Origin: JBAOHV01 sp963714875
GTDB lineage: Bacteria; Actinomycetota; Acidimicrobiia; Acidimicrobiales; Microtrichaceae
Assembly: GCA_963714875.1 (NCBI GenBank)
Contig: CAVQQI010000011.1
Span: 186,001-250,000, forward strand
Direction of reading: 5' to 3'
Length of the DNA stretch: 64,000 nucleotides
The notes under the pieces were generated by a model that did no database searches, was not told the DNA's origin, and was given only the letters and a program-made list of their open reading frames with translations. The position numbers were made by a program, and so were the translations under genes. Each line of letters opens with the position of its first letter. Position 1 is the stretch's first letter. Positions 18,822 to 27,839 of this stretch are shown in pieces.

Positions 18822-20062
18822 GCGCGCCGGACCACACCAGGTCCACCCATGCCGCCGCCATGGGCGCGCCGGGGGAGCTGGATCGTTGCCCGATCATGGC
18901 GACCTACGGCGCGCCGACGGTGCAGTTCGTGCGGGGCCAGGGATCCTGGCTCTGGGACCGCGATGAGCGTCGGTACCTCGACCTGTTGTCCGGCCTCGCC
19001 GTCACCTCGCTGGGGCACAGCCACCCCGCGGTTGCCGAGGCACTCTGTGAGCAGTCCCGGCGGTTGCTGCACGTGTCCAACCTGTACGGCACCGAGCACG
19101 GATGGCATGTCGCGGCGACCCTCGACCGCCTGCTGGGCGGTGGGGGACAGGTCTTCTTCGCCAATTCCGGCGCCGAGGCCAACGAAGCAGCGCTCAAGTT
19201 GGCCCGGAAGTTCGGCGGTCGTGGCCGCCACGTGGTGGTCAGTGCGTACGGGAGCTTCCACGGGCGCACGCTCGCGACCCTGCACGCCACCGGCCAGCCG
19301 GCCAAGCACGAGGCGTTCCAGCCGCTTCCCGAGGGCTTCCGACACGTCACCTGGTCCGATCTGGACGAGCTCGAGTCATCGCTCGACGACTCGGTGGCCG
19401 CGGTGCTGCTCGAGCCCGTGCAGGGCGAGGGCGGCGTCAATCCGGCAACGGCGGAGTACTTCTCGGGTGTGCGTCGGTTGTGCGATGAGCATGGCGTGCT
19501 GTTCATGGTGGATGAGGTCCAGACCGGGCTCGGTCGCTGCGGACGTTGGTTCGCACACCAGCACTTCGGTGTGGTGCCCGACGTGGTGACAATGGCCAAG
19601 TCGCTCGGCAACGGCGTGCCCATCGGCGCCTGCTGGGCGCGTGCCGAGGTCGCTGGCGTGTTCGAACCGGGCGACCACGCCACCACCTACGGCGGCCAGC
19701 CGCTGGCCACCGCTGCGGCCCGGGCCGTGCTCGCGGTGATGGAGGCGGAGCGGGTGCCCGAGCGCGCAGCGGCCGCCGGTGCGGAGCTGGGTGCCCGACT
19801 TGCAGCGCTGCCCCGGGTGCGTGCCGTGCGGGGCCTGGGTCTGCTGCTGGCCGTCGAGCTCGACGTCGACGCGCTGGGCGTCACCGCAGGGCAGGTCGCA
19901 GCGGTGCTGTCCGAACGCGGCGTCGTGGTGAACGCCGTCACTCCCACCGCGCTCCGGCTCGCGCCGAGCCTGCTCATCACCCCTGACGAGATCGACCTGG
20001 CCGTCGACGCCATCGCCACAGCGCTGGCGGACATCGACGTGGCCGGAGTGGAGACGACGTGA
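18818..20062 (+). CDS. argD: Acetylornithine aminotransferase
   Basis: ArgD is a PLP class III aminotransferase converting the semialdehyde to N-acetylornithine. Motifs: NLYGTEHGWHVA, FFANSGAEANEAALKLARK, SFHGRTLATLHATGQ, VDEVQTGLGRCGRWFA and the PLP lysine in VTMAKSLGNGVPIGACWA. With 414 residues it is slightly long at the N terminus. It overlaps argB and argF by 4 nt on each side. Confidence 0.95.
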   Translation: MSAPDHTRSTHAAAMGAPGELDRCPIMATYGAPTVQFVRGQGSWLWDRDERRYLDLLSGLAVTSLGHSHPAVAEALCEQSRRLLHVSNLYGTEHGWHVAATLDRLLGGGGQVFFANSGAEANEAALKLARKFGGRGRHVVVSAYGSFHGRTLATLHATGQPAKHEAFQPLPEGFRHVTWSDLDELESSLDDSVAAVLLEPVQGEGGVNPATAEYFSGVRRLCDEHGVLFMVDEVQTGLGRCGRWFAHQHFGVVPDVVTMAKSLGNGVPIGACWARAEVAGVFEPGDHATTYGGQPLATAAARAVLAVMEAERVPERAAAAGAELGARLAALPRVRAVRGLGLLLAVELDVDALGVTAGQVAAVLSERGVVVNAVTPTALRLAPSLLITPDEIDLAVDAIATALADIDVAGVETT

Positions 20063-20955
20063 GACATCTGTTGGAGATCGACGATCTGAGCGCAGACGAG
20101 CTGTTGCGGGTGCTCGACCTGTCGGAGCGCCCGGATCTTCCCCGTGTGCTGGACGGTCGCGGTGCGGTCCTGTTGTTCGAGAAGCCCTCGGCACGCACCA
20201 GGACGTCCATGGAGATGGCAGTGGTGCAGCTCGGTGGGCATCCGATCTCGCTACGCGGCGACGAGGTCGGTATCGACACGCGTGAGTCAGCATCTGATCT
20301 GGGTCGCCTGATGTCCGGTTACGGCGCCGTGATCGGCGCCCGGGTCTTCGAGCACCACAAGGTCGATCGTCTGGCGGCCGCAGCGACGGTACCGGTGATC
20401 AACCTGCTCTCCGACGAGGCCCATCCCGTCCAGGCGCTGGCAGACCTGCTGACCATCCGTCAGGAGTTCGGTGCCCTCGACGACGTCGTGGTCACCTATG
20501 TCGGTGATGCGAACAACGTCGCTCGATCCCTCGGTGTCGCATGCGGTCTGGTCGGCGCCGAGTTCCGCGTCTCGAACCCTCCGGGCTACGACTTCGACGA
20601 GGACTCGCTCGATCGCCTTCGGGCGGCCGGGTGCGACGTGGTGCTGGAGCCCGATCCCGCCCAGGCGGTCAAGGGTGCCGACGTCGTCTACACCGATGCC
20701 TGGTACTCGATGGGTCAGGAGCAGGAGAAGCTGGCACGCACCGCGGCGTTCGACCGATGGCGGGTCGACCCCGATCTCATGTCGGTCGCGTCGTCCCGGG
20801 CGATCTTCCTGCACTGCCTCCCCGCCCACCGCGGCGACGAGGCCACCGACGAGGTCCTCGACGGGCCACGGAGTCGCATCTGGCCACAGGCCCGCAACCG
20901 CATGCACACCAAGCGTGGACTGCTCGCCTGGCTGTTGGACGAGGACCTTCGATGA
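20059..20955 (+). CDS. argF: Ornithine carbamoyltransferase
   Basis: ArgF makes citrulline from ornithine and carbamoyl phosphate. Seen: the carbamoyl-phosphate loop PSARTRTSMEMAV (S-A-R-T-R instead of S-T-R-T-R), EAHPVQALADLLTI, DANNVARSLGVACG and the ornithine-side HCLPAHRGDEATDEVLDG. The 298 residues are at the short end for OTCases but no motif is missing. GTG start in overlap with argD; the stop overlaps argR. Confidence 0.95.
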   Translation: MRHLLEIDDLSADELLRVLDLSERPDLPRVLDGRGAVLLFEKPSARTRTSMEMAVVQLGGHPISLRGDEVGIDTRESASDLGRLMSGYGAVIGARVFEHHKVDRLAAAATVPVINLLSDEAHPVQALADLLTIRQEFGALDDVVVTYVGDANNVARSLGVACGLVGAEFRVSNPPGYDFDEDSLDRLRAAGCDVVLEPDPAQAVKGADVVYTDAWYSMGQEQEKLARTAAFDRWRVDPDLMSVASSRAIFLHCLPAHRGDEATDEVLDGPRSRIWPQARNRMHTKRGLLAWLLDEDLR

Positions 20956-21464
20956 GTCGAGCCGCAGCCACGCCCGGACCTGCGCGAGCGGTCGGGTCAC
21001 GTCCGAACAAGGCGCAACGTCAGCACCGGATCGCCCGGCTCCTCGAGGAGCACCGGGTCACCAACCAGGCACATCTGGTCGAGTTGCTCGCCGCCGATGG
21101 CGTCGAGGTCAACGTCTCGACGGTGTCACGCGACCTCGAGGAGCTGGGAGCCATCAAGGTGCGGATCCCTGGCGGAGAGACCGCCTACGCGGTACCGGAG
21201 CTCCCTCGGGAGCAGGTCGCGCCACCGGACCATCTGCGCCGCGTGCTGGGCGACTGGGTGGTCGAGGTCGCGCGCTCCGGAGACCTGGTGATGGTTCGCA
21301 CGCCGCCGGGGTCGGCCCACGTCGTCGGCTCCGCCATCGACCGAGCGGGCGTGGCGGACGTGCTGGGCACCATCGCCGGAGATGACACACTGCTGCTGAT
21401 CTCCATCGAGGGCGCGGGTGCCGCGGTGGCCGAGCGGGTCCATGACCTCGCCGGGCTGAGCTGA
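20952..21464 (+). CDS. argR: Arginine repressor ArgR
   Basis: ArgR is a hexameric arginine-responsive repressor. The N-terminal winged helix reads RQHRIARLLEEHRVTNQAHL and VNVSTVSRDLEELGAIKV; the C-terminal arginine-binding domain contains VMVRTPPGSAHVV and the signature LGTIAGDDTLLL. It has 170 residues and starts at ATG 20952, overlapping the argF stop. Its location inside the operon suggests autoregulation via a site near the argC promoter. Confidence 0.95.
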   Translation: MSRAAATPGPARAVGSRPNKAQRQHRIARLLEEHRVTNQAHLVELLAADGVEVNVSTVSRDLEELGAIKVRIPGGETAYAVPELPREQVAPPDHLRRVLGDWVVEVARSGDLVMVRTPPGSAHVVGSAIDRAGVADVLGTIAGDDTLLLISIEGAGAAVAERVHDLAGLS

Positions 21465-21515
21465 CCGCCCGGTCCCCATACCCACCTCAACCACACAGAA
21501 CTGGAGCGAACACCC

Positions 21516-22712
21516 ATGGCACAACGAGTCGTGCTGGCCTACTCGGGCGGACTCGACACCTCGGTCGCGGTCCGTTGGATGATCGAGCACCTCGGGGTCG
21601 AGGTCATCTGCCTGTCGGCCGATGTCGGCCAGGAGGGCACCCTGGAGGGCAACCGTGACAAGGCCCTCGGCGCCGGAGCTATCGCGTACGAGGAGCTCGA
21701 TCTCCGCGAGGAGTTCGCGTCGGACTTCCTGGCGCCGGTCATCAGGGCGAATGCCCTGTACGAGGGCCAGTACCCGTTGGTGTCGGCCATCTCACGTCCG
21801 CTGATCGTGCAGCACCAGGTGGCGATGGCCCGGAAGTACGGCGCGGATGGCATCGCCCACGGCTGCACGGGCAAGGGCAACGACCAGGTCCGGTTCGAGG
21901 TGTCCTCGATGGCACTGGCACCCGACCTGGAACTGGTCGCGCCGGTGCGGAACTGGGGCTTCACCCGTGAGGACTCCATCGCCTACGCCGGCGAACACGG
22001 CATCCCCGTCGGCGCGACGAAGGAGAAGCTGTACTCCATCGACGACAACCTCTGGGGCAGGGCGATCGAGTGCGGCGAGATGGAGGACCCGTGGGCGGAG
22101 CCGCCCGAAGGCGTCTGGCAGATGACACGGCGCACCGCGACCGAACACCGCGAGCTGACCATCGGGTTCGAGCGGGGCGTTCCGGTGTCGCTCGACGGGA
22201 CGGCGATGCCGCTGCACGAGTTGATCATCGCTGCCAACCACATCGTGGGCCCCTACGGGTGGGGCCGTCTCGACATGGTGGAGAACCGCCGGGTCGGCAT
22301 CAAGAGCAGGGAGACCTACGAGGCTCCCGGCGCCCTCGCACTGATGATGGCCCACGCAGATCTCGAGTCGATCACCCTCGAACGTGACCTCCAGAGGGAG
22401 AAGGTGCGCCTCGAGCACCGCTACGCAGAGATGATCTACGACGGTCTGTGGTTCTCGCCGCTGCGCGAGGCGCTCGATGCCTTCGTCGAGTCGTCCCAGC
22501 GCCACGTCACCGGCGAGGTCAGGCTGAAGCTGGAGCCCAACCGCTGCTACGTGGTCGGACGCCGAGCGCCACGTTCGCTCTACGACTACGGCCTCGCCAC
22601 CTACGACGCCGCCGACAGGTTCCGTCACGCGGATTCCGAAGGGTTCGTCCGGATCTGGGGCCTCGGTGTGCAGACCTGGTCGGCGGTGCAGGGGCCGGGG
22701 TCGAGCAGTTGA
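21516..22712 (+). CDS. argG: Argininosuccinate synthase
   Basis: ArgG joins citrulline and aspartate using ATP. The P-loop VLAYSGGLDTSVAVRWM, the region ADGIAHGCTGKGNDQVRFE and GWGRLDMVENRRVGIKSRE are diagnostic. At 398 residues it is full length. It follows argR after 51 nt; GGAG lies upstream of the ATG. The stop TGA overlaps the argH TTG start. Confidence 0.97.
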   Translation: MAQRVVLAYSGGLDTSVAVRWMIEHLGVEVICLSADVGQEGTLEGNRDKALGAGAIAYEELDLREEFASDFLAPVIRANALYEGQYPLVSAISRPLIVQHQVAMARKYGADGIAHGCTGKGNDQVRFEVSSMALAPDLELVAPVRNWGFTREDSIAYAGEHGIPVGATKEKLYSIDDNLWGRAIECGEMEDPWAEPPEGVWQMTRRTATEHRELTIGFERGVPVSLDGTAMPLHELIIAANHIVGPYGWGRLDMVENRRVGIKSRETYEAPGALALMMAHADLESITLERDLQREKVRLEHRYAEMIYDGLWFSPLREALDAFVESSQRHVTGEVRLKLEPNRCYVVGRRAPRSLYDYGLATYDAADRFRHADSEGFVRIWGLGVQTWSAVQGPGSSS

Positions 22713-24127
22713 GCACCGACGACCGCCAGCAGCTCTGGCACGGACGCTTCGAGTCGGGGCCTGCCGCCGAGCTGGTCGAGTTCACCGAGAGCCTGAGCTA
22801 CGACCAACGGCTCATCTTCGACGACCTCGCCTGCTCCCGCGCCCACGTGCGGGGGCTCCGTCGAGGTGGGCTGCTCGACGACGACGAGCTGGCGCTGATC
22901 CTGTCCGCGCTGGACGCGGTGGAGAGCGAGTACCGCGACGGGGCCCTGGTCGCGATCGAGTCCGATGAGGACGTCCACACGCTGATCGAGCGGCGCGTCA
23001 CCGAGCTCGCCGGCGATGCCGGAGCGAAGCTGCACACGGGCCGGTCCCGCAACGATCAGGTCGCCACCGCGTTCCGCCACTATGTCAAGCGGGAGCTGGT
23101 CGTGGTGGCAGACCGTGTGCTGGACCTGGTCGAGGTGCTGGCGGCACGCGCCGACGAGGCGGGCACCGGCGAGGACGCGGCCTACCTACCCGGCTACACC
23201 CATCTGCAGCAGGCACAGCCTGTGCTGCTGGCGCATCACCTGATGGCGCACGGCTGGGCGCTGCTGCGCGACGTGGATCGGTTGGGCGACTGTCGCGAAC
23301 GTCTCGACGTGTCGCCGCTGGGGGCGGGAGCGCTGGCCGGGTCCTCGCTGCCGCTCGACCCCGACGGAACCGCTGCGGACATGGGTTTCGCCGCCCGGTT
23401 CGAGAACTCACTCGATGCGACGTCGGACCGCGACTTCGTTGCCGAGTCGCTGTTCGTGCTCGCCATGATCGGGATCCACCTGTCCAGGATGGGCGAAGAG
23501 ATCGTGTTGTGGAGCAGCGAGGAGTTCGGCTTCGCCCGGCTCGACGACGCGTACGCCACCGGCTCGTCGATGCTGCCCCAGAAGAAGAACCCGGACATCG
23601 CAGAGCTCGCCCGCGGCAAGACGGGACGCCTGATCGGTGATCTCACGGGGTTCCTCGCGACGCTCAAGTCGCTGCCCCTCGCCTACAACCGTGACCTGCA
23701 GGAGGACAAGGAACCGCTGTTCGATGCCCTGGACACGGTTCGTCTCGGTCTGGGAGCGATGGCCGGGCTCGTCCGCACGCTGGAGTTCCGCACCGACCGG
23801 ATGCGCTCAGCTGCTGACTCCCCGCACGCAGCGGCGACCGATCTGGCCGAGTTCCTCGTCCGCGACGGCGTGCCGTTCCGTGAGTCCCACGCCATCGTCG
23901 GCGCGCTGGTGCGCACGTCGCTGGAGGACGGCACACCGTTGGCGCAACTGGTGCGCGCCGATCCTCGGCTGGGTCCGGACGCCGAGCGCCTGCTGGACCC
24001 CGGCGTCTCGGTCCGTCAACGCACCACACCCGGCGGAGCCGGACCCGTCGCGGTCGCCGCGCAGCGAGCGCGCCTGGAGGCGGCCATCCGAGGAGCCCGC
24101 ATCGCTCACGGATCCGCCGGTGGCTGA
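22709..24127 (+). CDS. argH: Argininosuccinate lyase
   Basis: ArgH releases fumarate to yield arginine. Motifs: LWHGRFESGPAAELVEF, EDVHTLIERRVTEL, KLHTGRSRNDQVAT, YTHLQQAQPVLLAHHLMA and the flexible catalytic loop GSSMLPQKKNPDIAELARG. I place the start at TTG 22709 (TTGA overlap with argG), giving 472 residues with the expected N terminus. The longer frame to 22448 reads through argG coding sequence and is spurious. Confidence 0.95.
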   Translation: MSTDDRQQLWHGRFESGPAAELVEFTESLSYDQRLIFDDLACSRAHVRGLRRGGLLDDDELALILSALDAVESEYRDGALVAIESDEDVHTLIERRVTELAGDAGAKLHTGRSRNDQVATAFRHYVKRELVVVADRVLDLVEVLAARADEAGTGEDAAYLPGYTHLQQAQPVLLAHHLMAHGWALLRDVDRLGDCRERLDVSPLGAGALAGSSLPLDPDGTAADMGFAARFENSLDATSDRDFVAESLFVLAMIGIHLSRMGEEIVLWSSEEFGFARLDDAYATGSSMLPQKKNPDIAELARGKTGRLIGDLTGFLATLKSLPLAYNRDLQEDKEPLFDALDTVRLGLGAMAGLVRTLEFRTDRMRSAADSPHAAATDLAEFLVRDGVPFRESHAIVGALVRTSLEDGTPLAQLVRADPRLGPDAERLLDPGVSVRQRTTPGGAGPVAVAAQRARLEAAIRGARIAHGSAGG

Positions 24128-24169
24128 ACCGGCAGCGCCGACTCGGGGGCGCCGAACACGCTCAGGCTC

Positions 24170-24793
24170 GTGACGCACGCTCGCCGTCTGTTGCCTGCGC
24201 AGGATCCCCTGTTGTCCAGTTCGCGTGATCCGAACAGAGCCAGGGCCCGCATCGTCGGGGCGACGCTGCCGCCAGGGCAGGCCGGCGCGCGCCAGCGCGT
24301 CCTCGATCTGCTCGACGAACACGGGGCGTCGCTGGCGGACCGCACGACGATGCCGGGGCACCTGACCGGTTCGGCGCTGGTCGTGGACGCCACGGGTACG
24401 CAGATGGTGGTGTTGCTGCACACGAAGCTCCGCCGATGGTTGCAGCCGGGAGGACACGCGGACGGCGATCTCGAGCTGGCGGGCGTTGCGCTGCGAGAGG
24501 CCGCTGAGGAGACCGGCATCCCAGGTCTGCGCGTGATGCTGCCGGCGGTCGATCTGGACGTCCACGAGGTGGACCACGGCGATGCGTTGGGTCGCCATCT
24601 GCACCTTGATCTGCGCTTCGTGGTGCTGGCGCCGGCAGATGCGACGCTCGAGGGCAACCACGAGTCGCTCGACCTGCGATGGGTGACGATGACCGAGCTC
24701 GAGGACCTGGCCGATGAGGACGGGCTCGTTCGCCTGGCCCGGGCAGGCATGGCAGCAGTCGCCGGGAGCCCTGAGACCGACGGTCTCAGCTGA
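24170..24793 (+). CDS. Nudix hydrolase
   Basis: The 207-residue protein has a Nudix box in GHADGDLELAGVALREAAEE followed by TGI; the metal-binding REAAEETGI part is intact, while the first Glu of the usual G-x5-E pattern is Leu. RRWLQPGGHADG precedes it. The substrate cannot be told from sequence. GTG start 42 nt after argH suggests readthrough from the arginine operon. Its stop region overlaps the end of the convergent membrane-anchored gene in the palindrome CTCAGCTGAG. Confidence 0.82.
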   Translation: MTHARRLLPAQDPLLSSSRDPNRARARIVGATLPPGQAGARQRVLDLLDEHGASLADRTTMPGHLTGSALVVDATGTQMVVLLHTKLRRWLQPGGHADGDLELAGVALREAAEETGIPGLRVMLPAVDLDVHEVDHGDALGRHLHLDLRFVVLAPADATLEGNHESLDLRWVTMTELEDLADEDGLVRLARAGMAAVAGSPETDGLS

Positions 24794-25409
24794 GATCCGC
24801 AGGAGTCTCGCAGGACGCCATGCGGTTCACCTGGGCGAAGGAGTTGATCGCCCGGGTGATTCCTCTGGTGTCGCTGCCCTTCGTGGTCTCGAGGAACCGC
24901 GCCTCGTCATCGACACGGAGGTTCTCGACGTAGTCCTCCCGGTCGCCGATGTAGGTCGACCAGTCGTCAAGCCACTCTCCGACACCCTCCGCGGCAGCGA
25001 GCTCCTCCTGCTGCTGGGGCGACAGCTCCTCCGGCGGCAGCTGGGCCAGAGCCGGCGGCGGCACGGGAGCGACGGCCCGAAGGTCGGCGATCATCGAGCG
25101 CAGCACGATGTTGCTGCGCTCCACGTCATCCGCGCGCTCGTCCGCAGTGGCCGCGAACGCCGCGGGCGGCAGCGCGTCCAGTTCGGATCGGGACGCTGCG
25201 CAGATCTCCTCCGCAGCGGTCGGGAACGTGCGGTCGCCGAGCTCATCGATCAGCAGCCCGGGGTCGTAGATGAAGAACACGTAGATCCAACCGCCGCACA
25301 GGGCGGCGAGCGCCAGCACCGTCGCGACGACCGCCACGCGTGACCTCGGCGGGTCGGTCGGCTCCTCGTCCGGTGCGCCGGGGACCTCAGGTGTGATCGG
25401 CGACGCCAT
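24786..25409 (-). CDS. Single-pass membrane-anchored protein of unknown function
   Basis: The 207-residue protein has a short acidic, Pro-rich cytoplasmic N terminus, one transmembrane helix (VAVVATVLALAALCGGWIYVFF, residues about 28-50) and an extracytoplasmic domain that is mostly helical with two cysteines (EEICAASR and NRMASCETP) that could pair. I recognise no family. It follows the PBP gene after 81 nt on the same strand, so a cell-wall role is conceivable but only by position. Confidence 0.7.
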   Translation of the reverse strand: MASPITPEVPGAPDEEPTDPPRSRVAVVATVLALAALCGGWIYVFFIYDPGLLIDELGDRTFPTAAEEICAASRSELDALPPAAFAATADERADDVERSNIVLRSMIADLRAVAPVPPPALAQLPPEELSPQQQEELAAAEGVGEWLDDWSTYIGDREDYVENLRVDDEARFLETTKGSDTRGITRAINSFAQVNRMASCETPADLS

Positions 25410-25490
25410 GACCGCTGAGTCTGCCACTGCCACAGGGTGCGCACGCAGTCCACCTGGGCCTCGCGGCTGTCCGGCGGTGCGGCGGCGCCC

Positions 25491-27725
25491 TCAGCGCCGG
25501 GGTGGGGTGGTGGTCGTCGACGTCGTCGACGTGGTCGAGGTGGTCGAGGTGCTCGCTGTGGTGGTGGTCGGCAGCGCGGTGACCTCGATCCACACCGTCG
25601 AGCCACGAGCCACGATGCTCCCCGGTGCCGGACTCTGGTTGGCCACAGCGCCCGGTTGCGCCTGCGACGACGTGATGATCACGCGCTCGGTCGTCAGCCC
25701 CACTCGTTCGAGTCGCGCCGTCGCTGCCGATGCGTCCAGTCCGCCCAGGTCGGGCACGGCGACTTCCTGGGCGGGCTGGACGGGTTCGACGAAGCTGCTG
25801 TTGGGGGAGGGCAGCGTCGTGGTCGGCGCTGGTGCGGTCAACGGATCCATCAGCGGAGTTGCCTCGGTGTCGGCCAGGGCCGAGCGCATGAACTGCGCCC
25901 AGATCTGCGCCGGATAGGTGCCCCCGTAGACGGTGATCCGGGTGTTCGGCCGGGTCATGGACACCAGTTGGCGCGTGCCACCCGCCACCGCCCGCGGCTC
26001 GGCGAAGCCCACCCAGACCGAGGTGGACAGCTGCTGGGTGTACCCACAGAACCAGGCATCGGTGTTGTTCTGCGCGGAGCCGGTCTTGCCGCCGGCCGGC
26101 CGACCGATGTTCGCGCTCCTGCCGGTGCCGCGCTGGATCACGCCTTCCAGCGCCGGAGCGATCTCCCGGACGTTCGCCGAGTCCATGGCACGGGTCTGGG
26201 AGTGGCGGTGCTGGTACACCACTGCGCCGTCAGGGCCGGTGATCTTGGTGACGAGCGTGGGCGGAACCCCGACCCCGTCGTTCGCGAAGGTCGCGTACAC
26301 CGATGCCATGTCGGTGACGGTGGCGTTGTTGGCGCCGAGCACGATTGCGGGTGTGGTCTCGACCTCGGTCGACACCACACCGAGCTTGCGAGCCATCTCG
26401 ACGGAGCGCTCCGGCCCGACGGCGGGATCCAACATGATGTTGGCGTAGCAGGTGTTCGACGACACCACGGTGCACTCGGCCATGGTGCCGGCCCCGATGC
26501 CGCCGCCCTTGACCCTCCAGATCCCACCGGGGATCGTCAGCACCGCGGAGGAGGGCGCGTCGAACCGCGTCGACGGCGACACCCCGTTCTCGAGTGCCGC
26601 GGCCATCACGATCGGCTTGAACGCCGAGCCGGTCTGGCGCCCGGCACCTGCGGCCAGGTTCGTCTGACGGTAGGAGTGCGTGCCGAAGTAGTCGTAGCCG
26701 CCGACCATCGCCCGAACGAAGCCGGTGCGCGGTTCGATCGACACGAGGGCGGCGTCGGGCGTGCGCGGGTCGGTCCCCTGCCCGGGTAGGACCTCTCGTA
26801 TCGCCTCCTCGGCCTTCGCCTGTAGGCCGAGGTCGATCGTCGTGTCGATGCGCAGCCCGCCGCGCAACAGTGCCTCGCGCCGCTCAGCGGTGCTGGTCCC
26901 CAGCGCATCGGAACGGTTCAGGAGCCAGTCCTTCACCTGGTCGACGAAATGCGGCGCCGCATAGCGCTCCTGGGTCGGGTCGGGCGTCTCCGGTGCGAGC
27001 ACGAGCGGTGTCGCCACCGCAGCGGTCTCCTGCTGCTCGGTGATCAGCTGCTGCTCCGCCATGCGCCGCAGGACCAGGTTGCGGCGTTGCACCGCGGAGT
27101 CGGGGTCGGTCCGGGGGTCGTGTCGTGAAGGTGCCTGGATCACCCCGGCGATCAGGGCGGACTGCTCCAGGGTCAGATCCGCGACCGGGACACCGAAGTA
27201 CTCCTGGGCAGCAGCAGCGACCCCGTAGGCGCCGTTGCCCAGATAGATCGTGTTGAGGTAGAGCTCGAGGATGAGCTGCTTGGAGTAGTTGCGCTCGAGT
27301 GCCAGGGCCGTGGTGGCTTCCTCGACCTTGCGTCCGAGCGTCTGTTCCGGGGTGAGCAGGGCGTTCTTGACGTACTGCTGCGTGATGGTCGATCCACCCT
27401 CGGCGACGCTGCCCGCCTGGGCGTTCGCCCCCGCGGCTCGGGCCACCGCCTTTGGATCCACGCCGTTGTGGGTCCAGAACCGAGCGTCTTCGATGGCGAC
27501 CACCGCATCCTGCAGCGATCGTGGCACCTGCTCCAGCGAGACGTTCTGTCGGTTCTCCTCGGCCAGCTCGGTGATGAGTGTGCCGTTGGCATCGTAGATG
27601 GCGGACGGCTGGGCGTTCTCCGGCAGCGCGACCGGCGGAGCGTCGCGCGCGGAGCCGCACGCAGTGGCGACGACTGCGATCGCGACGAGCGCGCCGATGA
27701 GGTTCGAGGAACGGGGCACCTGCAC
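25491..27725 (-). CDS. Class A penicillin-binding protein with PASTA domain
   Basis: This bifunctional peptidoglycan synthase (744 residues) has a GT51 transglycosylase domain: EDARFWTHNGVDPKAV, GGSTITQQYVKNALL, LELYLNTIYLGNGAYGVAAA. The transpeptidase domain has SxxK in GSAFKPIVMA, SxN in SSNTCYA and KTG in GGKTGSAQ. One C-terminal PASTA domain (VPDLGGLDASAATARLERVG) precedes a Thr/Ser-rich tail. The N terminus is unusual: a short hydrophobic stretch ends in VVATACGS, which resembles a lipobox, so the protein may be a lipoprotein instead of being anchored by a transmembrane helix. The start is GTG 27725. Confidence 0.92.
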   Translation of the reverse strand: MQVPRSSNLIGALVAIAVVATACGSARDAPPVALPENAQPSAIYDANGTLITELAEENRQNVSLEQVPRSLQDAVVAIEDARFWTHNGVDPKAVARAAGANAQAGSVAEGGSTITQQYVKNALLTPEQTLGRKVEEATTALALERNYSKQLILELYLNTIYLGNGAYGVAAAAQEYFGVPVADLTLEQSALIAGVIQAPSRHDPRTDPDSAVQRRNLVLRRMAEQQLITEQQETAAVATPLVLAPETPDPTQERYAAPHFVDQVKDWLLNRSDALGTSTAERREALLRGGLRIDTTIDLGLQAKAEEAIREVLPGQGTDPRTPDAALVSIEPRTGFVRAMVGGYDYFGTHSYRQTNLAAGAGRQTGSAFKPIVMAAALENGVSPSTRFDAPSSAVLTIPGGIWRVKGGGIGAGTMAECTVVSSNTCYANIMLDPAVGPERSVEMARKLGVVSTEVETTPAIVLGANNATVTDMASVYATFANDGVGVPPTLVTKITGPDGAVVYQHRHSQTRAMDSANVREIAPALEGVIQRGTGRSANIGRPAGGKTGSAQNNTDAWFCGYTQQLSTSVWVGFAEPRAVAGGTRQLVSMTRPNTRITVYGGTYPAQIWAQFMRSALADTEATPLMDPLTAPAPTTTLPSPNSSFVEPVQPAQEVAVPDLGGLDASAATARLERVGLTTERVIITSSQAQPGAVANQSPAPGSIVARGSTVWIEVTALPTTTTASTSTTSTTSTTSTTTTPPRR
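25503..25571. repeat. Low-complexity Thr/Ser codon repeat at PBP 3' end
   Basis: Repeated GTCGA/GGTCGAG units encode the TSTTSTTSTTSTTTT tail of the penicillin-binding protein. Such tracts expand and contract easily, so the length may vary between strains or be mis-assembled here. Confidence 0.5.
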
Positions 27726-27839
27726 ATTCTGGTGCCCTGCGATGCGCGACCGGTGGCACCAGCTCGGTGTCACATGTCGCGGGTGAGCCCGCACTCAGCC
27801 GGTACGATCATCGCCCCGTCCGCATCCGAAGGTGGTTCC
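27726..27839. promoter_or_regulatory. Divergent promoter region, PBP and tyrS
   Basis: This 114-nt gap separates the divergent PBP and tyrS starts. A -10-like TACGAT at 27803-27808 faces tyrS and would leave a leader of about 25 nt. No T-box-like leader is visible; the gap is too short for one. Confidence 0.4.
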
